DNA from: Tubiluchus corallicola
Taxonomy: Eukaryota; Priapulida; Priapulimorpha; Priapulimorphida; Tubiluchidae
Direction: 5' to 3'
NCBI GenBank assembly: GCA_030141605.1
Contig: JAQGDQ010000112.1
Span: 252,501-316,500 of the forward strand
Length of the DNA stretch: 64,000 nucleotides
Shown here piece by piece: positions 46,373-64,000 of this stretch. Made by a program: the position numbers and the translations under genes. The stretch's first letter is position 1. Each line of letters opens with the position of its first letter. The notes under the pieces are model-generated. The model made no database searches. It had not been told where the DNA came from and saw nothing but the letters and a program-made list of their open reading frames with translations.

Positions 46373-46499
46373 TATTGTTTTACATACCTAATAACCCATT
46401 TGACCTTTTATGTACATTTCTGAAAAAAGTAGTTCGAAAATTTAAAAAGCGCGCAATGATTATAATTTGGCTGTGAGATTGTCCCTAAACGAAAAGGCC

Positions 46500-47030
46500 A
46501 AGGCTTCTGCAAAGTTAGGCTTATTTCCATGTTCGTGAAAAATGTTAGAACGATTTACTAATAAGAGTGTGACTCGTATAATAAAAAAATCACTTTAACG
46601 TTGTGATCATTTCACTCTTGAACGTTTCCAATTCGAACACTCATTCTTCCACCAAAAACGCCGTTCATCGGCTGAAGAAAAGCACTGCTAATTTGAACCA
46701 AAAAATTAATGGTACAATAAAGTTTTTACAGAAACTTAGATGGCCAATTTTGTGATTTTGTTTGCATGAATATTAGGTAAGTGCAGAGGTTTGAAATTGT
46801 TGAAAGCAGCGCATGCTTGCAGAAAGCCACGATGCGCCTACGAAAAGTCACGAAGTCCACCAGTTACTTCATAATTGAGTGGTAGCTACCGCCGTGCCCG
46901 AACATATCTATACAGCCGTAGTACACATTAACTTTATGCTTTATAGACATCTTTTTGCACATTTCTGTGAGATACTTTAAGTAATAACAGTAAAATAAAC
47001 CCAAAGTGCTAGATAACTTTTCCTTTCCTT
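46500..47030 (+). repeat. Dispersed repeat family A, copy 2
   Basis: Same orientation and block order as copy 1, including CACGATGCGCCTACGAAAAG and CAGTAAAATAAACCCA. Intergenic, directly before the foldback element. Confidence 0.78.
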
Positions 47031-47079
47031 TAATTGGAAAATGACTGTGTTAAAAGGTTAACAAAACAAGTGTAGGTAG

Positions 47080-48015
47080 AAATGGCGCAGGCAAAAGTGG
47101 TACAGCAAAAGTGGCACGATAAAAATGACACAGAACAAATGGCACAAGAAAAAATAGCACGTTAACAATGGCACAAAAACAAATGTTCTCACTTGGTAAA
47201 ATATTAGTTTATGGTTAGGATTACTGTGGCAGATAATTATGTCTGTTATTTTTTATCTCTCCCAAGGAAGTTAAGCTTTAATACAGTTTGTTTGGCTTGT
47301 TTTTGTCTGCTATGGCAGTAAACGCATTACGTAAAAACTCTACCTAACAGATTTCCATGAAAATTTGTGGAGAAGGCGGACACAGGCCGCCAAAATTGGA
47401 AATTTTTCACTGGTTCTCTTTTCTTGACCGAGCACCAGGTACAAAAAACATTCTTGAAAAGCTTTGTGGAATCTCAGCGGAAGCGTTTAGTACTTCGTTT
47501 TTATTATCTCCACCTGGACAAATAACTACGAGTTAGTTTCAAGTTTCTCACTCCAGGTTTCATTTCACGAAATTCTCACTTGCAAAACTGTGTAACGCTG
47601 TTTATACCCTTTGATTATTAAAGTGTTTAGCCTTATAAGCTGACTTGATATATGTAAATAGGTATATATTTGTGAGACTGTTATCATTGTCAAAATTAAT
47701 AATTAAAAAGGTAGATAAACACTATGTGGCATATTCGTACATACTAGTCTTTTGCTAGTCTGTGTAATATAAATACAGGTAGATTTTGTACGTTTGCTTG
47801 TTTATCTTGTTTTACGTTTTTCAGATAAAAAATCAAACAAAGAAGTTTAAGATTGTTGGGCAACGCATTCTAGTCTTACTGTAGAAATTAATTGCATCAA
47901 AATAACATATGTACCATTTTACTCACTTTTCCGTTTGTGCCATTTTTTTCCTGTGCCATTTTTCTTTTGCTATTTTTCCTGCGTCATTTTTACAGGTGCC
48001 ACCTTTACCGTGCAC
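47080..48015. mobile_element. Foldback element with degenerate GGCAC-AAAA arms
   Basis: The left arm (about 47080-47190) is built from short units such as AAAAGTGGCAC and AAATGGCACA. The right arm (about 47925-48015) has the inverse units GTGCCATTTTT. The middle 730 bp carries no frame over 60 codons. Arms made of short direct subrepeats are typical of foldback transposons. Confidence 0.7.
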
Positions 48016-49681
48016 CCTGACGCAGTTAAGAGCTACCTATACCTCAACTTAAATTACATTGAGCAACGATAGTTTATGTACATAAATCAAATTCAGTTAT
48101 TTAAAAAATAAACTGAAAAAGCTGTGAATTTTTAGCATTCTTTTTAGAAATGCTAGTACAGGACAGAGGAAATTCGTGCAGACCGTAGTCTGTTTTTGAC
48201 GTTGGCAAATAAATATTGACCATGAATCCTGGATGAATTTGCATCTCATTTTATATAGAACCTGGGAACAACTTTTCATAGACCGCAGCACCTGAACAAC
48301 GGCAAAAGATTTCATCGATTGATTGTTTCTAGTGACTTTCACTCTTAGTTGCTGTTTGTGTTAAAATATTTTGTACAAACTTTTTAATTCCTTCAAAAGC
48401 GCTTTTTCATCATAACTTGTCTGAAATAAGACCCAACAGCATGAGATAAATACTAAGTTGAGCGGTGCACTACTTAAAGCTCTTTGTGAAGCAACTTGAA
48501 TGTGAAGTTAATATTAAGAGGCTTTCATTTCGTGTTCATTTTCCTGTTGCAACATAAACTAGCAAGTTATCCGATGTTATTGTTGTGAGGTGAGCAAGGT
48601 ATGAGTGCGATAACTCCCTGTCAAATTTGAACATCAAATTAAAATTTATTGATCGATTAATATAGATTTGATGTTGCTTATTTAGTGGCATGTGCTGGGA
48701 CTGCCATGACAACAGCATTGGGTTAAAACAACGGTGAACTTTATAACTTTCTGTGAGGGTGTTAAAATCTTGTGAGGGTTATTAGTCGATTGTTAGAGAT
48801 TTGATGTTTCTTACTTTTTTGACATGCTGGGATTGGCAGACAACGGCATTGAGTTTCAAAACCACAGTTAATTAATTTTATAACTTTCTCTGAATTCGTC
48901 AGTCCAGGTAGTGTACTGCTGCTCAGAAGTAATTTCACTGAATGTGAATGTAAATTTATCATAGCTCATGCACTTCATTTTGTATGATTAATGACCAATA
49001 GCTACGTACTGTGAAAAGGTCCAATTTTACATTTTTGTGAATGGAATTTAAAAATGCGCCAAAAAAAGTAAACAAAAAAAATTAAAATAGTACAACAAAA
49101 ATTCCTGCAGGCTCATTGCTGATTGGTTTTTAGAGCATTACTAATCGTCTTGTTCTAAACCTATAGTAAAACCCGACAATCCATTCCTGTATTTTTCGAA
49201 TATGTACGCCTATAGAACCCTGGTGGAGGATATTTAAAATTCAAGAGCTGATATTAAAGAATTTTTACTGGGTTTCACAACACACTTTCCTTGGTGTTTA
49301 CGTTATAATCCTATAATAAAAACACAAAGTTATAACAAATACCAAGCAAAATTTTTTGTTAATATTCAAGGAACTGCTGGACAGTTTTTTTTGCTGCTTT
49401 TCAGGAATGGGTAATAGCTTCTATGCTATACAGAATCTGTACTAAATAGATGTGTGGTATTTATTGTGTCTGTATTAGTATTAGGTGTTCTATATGTCAT
49501 GTTGTGATAATGTACAGAATGTGATTATCTACATACTGTATACATATTGCAAGGCTTGTTACCAACTAATAATAATATGTATTTTTTATGAGGTCAGTTG
49601 TGAGAGACACAATCATGTATATGAAATTTGTCCTAAAATGAAGATGGGGGACAGATTATACCAGTTTTAATTCTAGAAAAA
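48016..49681. promoter_or_regulatory. Upstream region of SLC30A5
   Basis: Unique AT-rich sequence without recognised repeats; it should contain the promoter and 5' UTR of SLC30A5. I see no convincing TATA/initiator pair or metal-response element (core TGCRCNC) and cannot place a transcription start. Confidence 0.35.
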
Positions 49682-63955
<14,274 letters not shown>

Positions 63956-64000
63956 GTACAAAAGTTCAGACTTTGCAATGAAACTAATCCATTCATGGAA

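Overview
Animal nuclear DNA: AT-rich, spliced genes with GT-AG introns, dense microsatellites, tRNA- and 5S-derived repeats, non-LTR retrotransposons and many short DNA-transposon remnants. Protein content (a class C GABA-B-type receptor and the secretory-pathway zinc transporter ZnT5) fits an early-branching metazoan. A sponge is my best guess, from receptor type and 5S sequence, but the window does not prove it.

Two genes point away from each other. The minus-strand gene fills 241-32522: a GABA-B-like receptor read from 13 coding exons (706 residues, phases consistent throughout), from the signal peptide at 32522 to the end of TM7 at 241; its C-terminal tail lies to the left of the window. 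The plus-strand gene fills 49682-63955: a ZnT5/SLC30A5 orthologue read from 15 coding exons (682 residues, phases consistent), lacking only the last part of the C-terminal domain, which runs off the right edge. The 17 kb between the two starts (32.6-49.7 kb) shows no recognisable host gene, only repeats.

Region by region. 0.2-12.6 kb: seven-helix and lower Venus-flytrap exons with large introns holding hAT-like, SINE and microsatellite sequence. 12.9-14.4 kb: a long inverted repeat of transposon-like sequence. 14.6-15.3 kb: a 5S rRNA sequence joined to a GC-rich body. 15.9-17.2 kb: a tandem duplication of about 0.63 kb. 20.5-27.4 kb: middle flytrap exons. Here a 102-bp exon sits between a 58-bp minisatellite that copies its own splice acceptor and a 450-bp (CT/CTGT)n tract, and a non-LTR retrotransposon with a long open frame sits in a (CT)n microsatellite. 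28-49 kb: a solo-LTR-like block, a 145-bp satellite, retroelement remnants, TIR elements and a 0.93-kb foldback element. 49.7-64 kb: ZnT5, with three sense copies of one 0.45-kb repeat family, 5S-like repeats and three or more DNA-transposon remnants in its introns.

The two genes have no evident functional link: one is a plasma-membrane neurotransmitter-type receptor, the other a Golgi/ER zinc importer. The most interesting signals are the decoy-acceptor minisatellite, the 5S-headed GC-rich unit, and the receptor's pocket, which keeps presumed carboxylate contacts but replaces the two presumed amine contacts.
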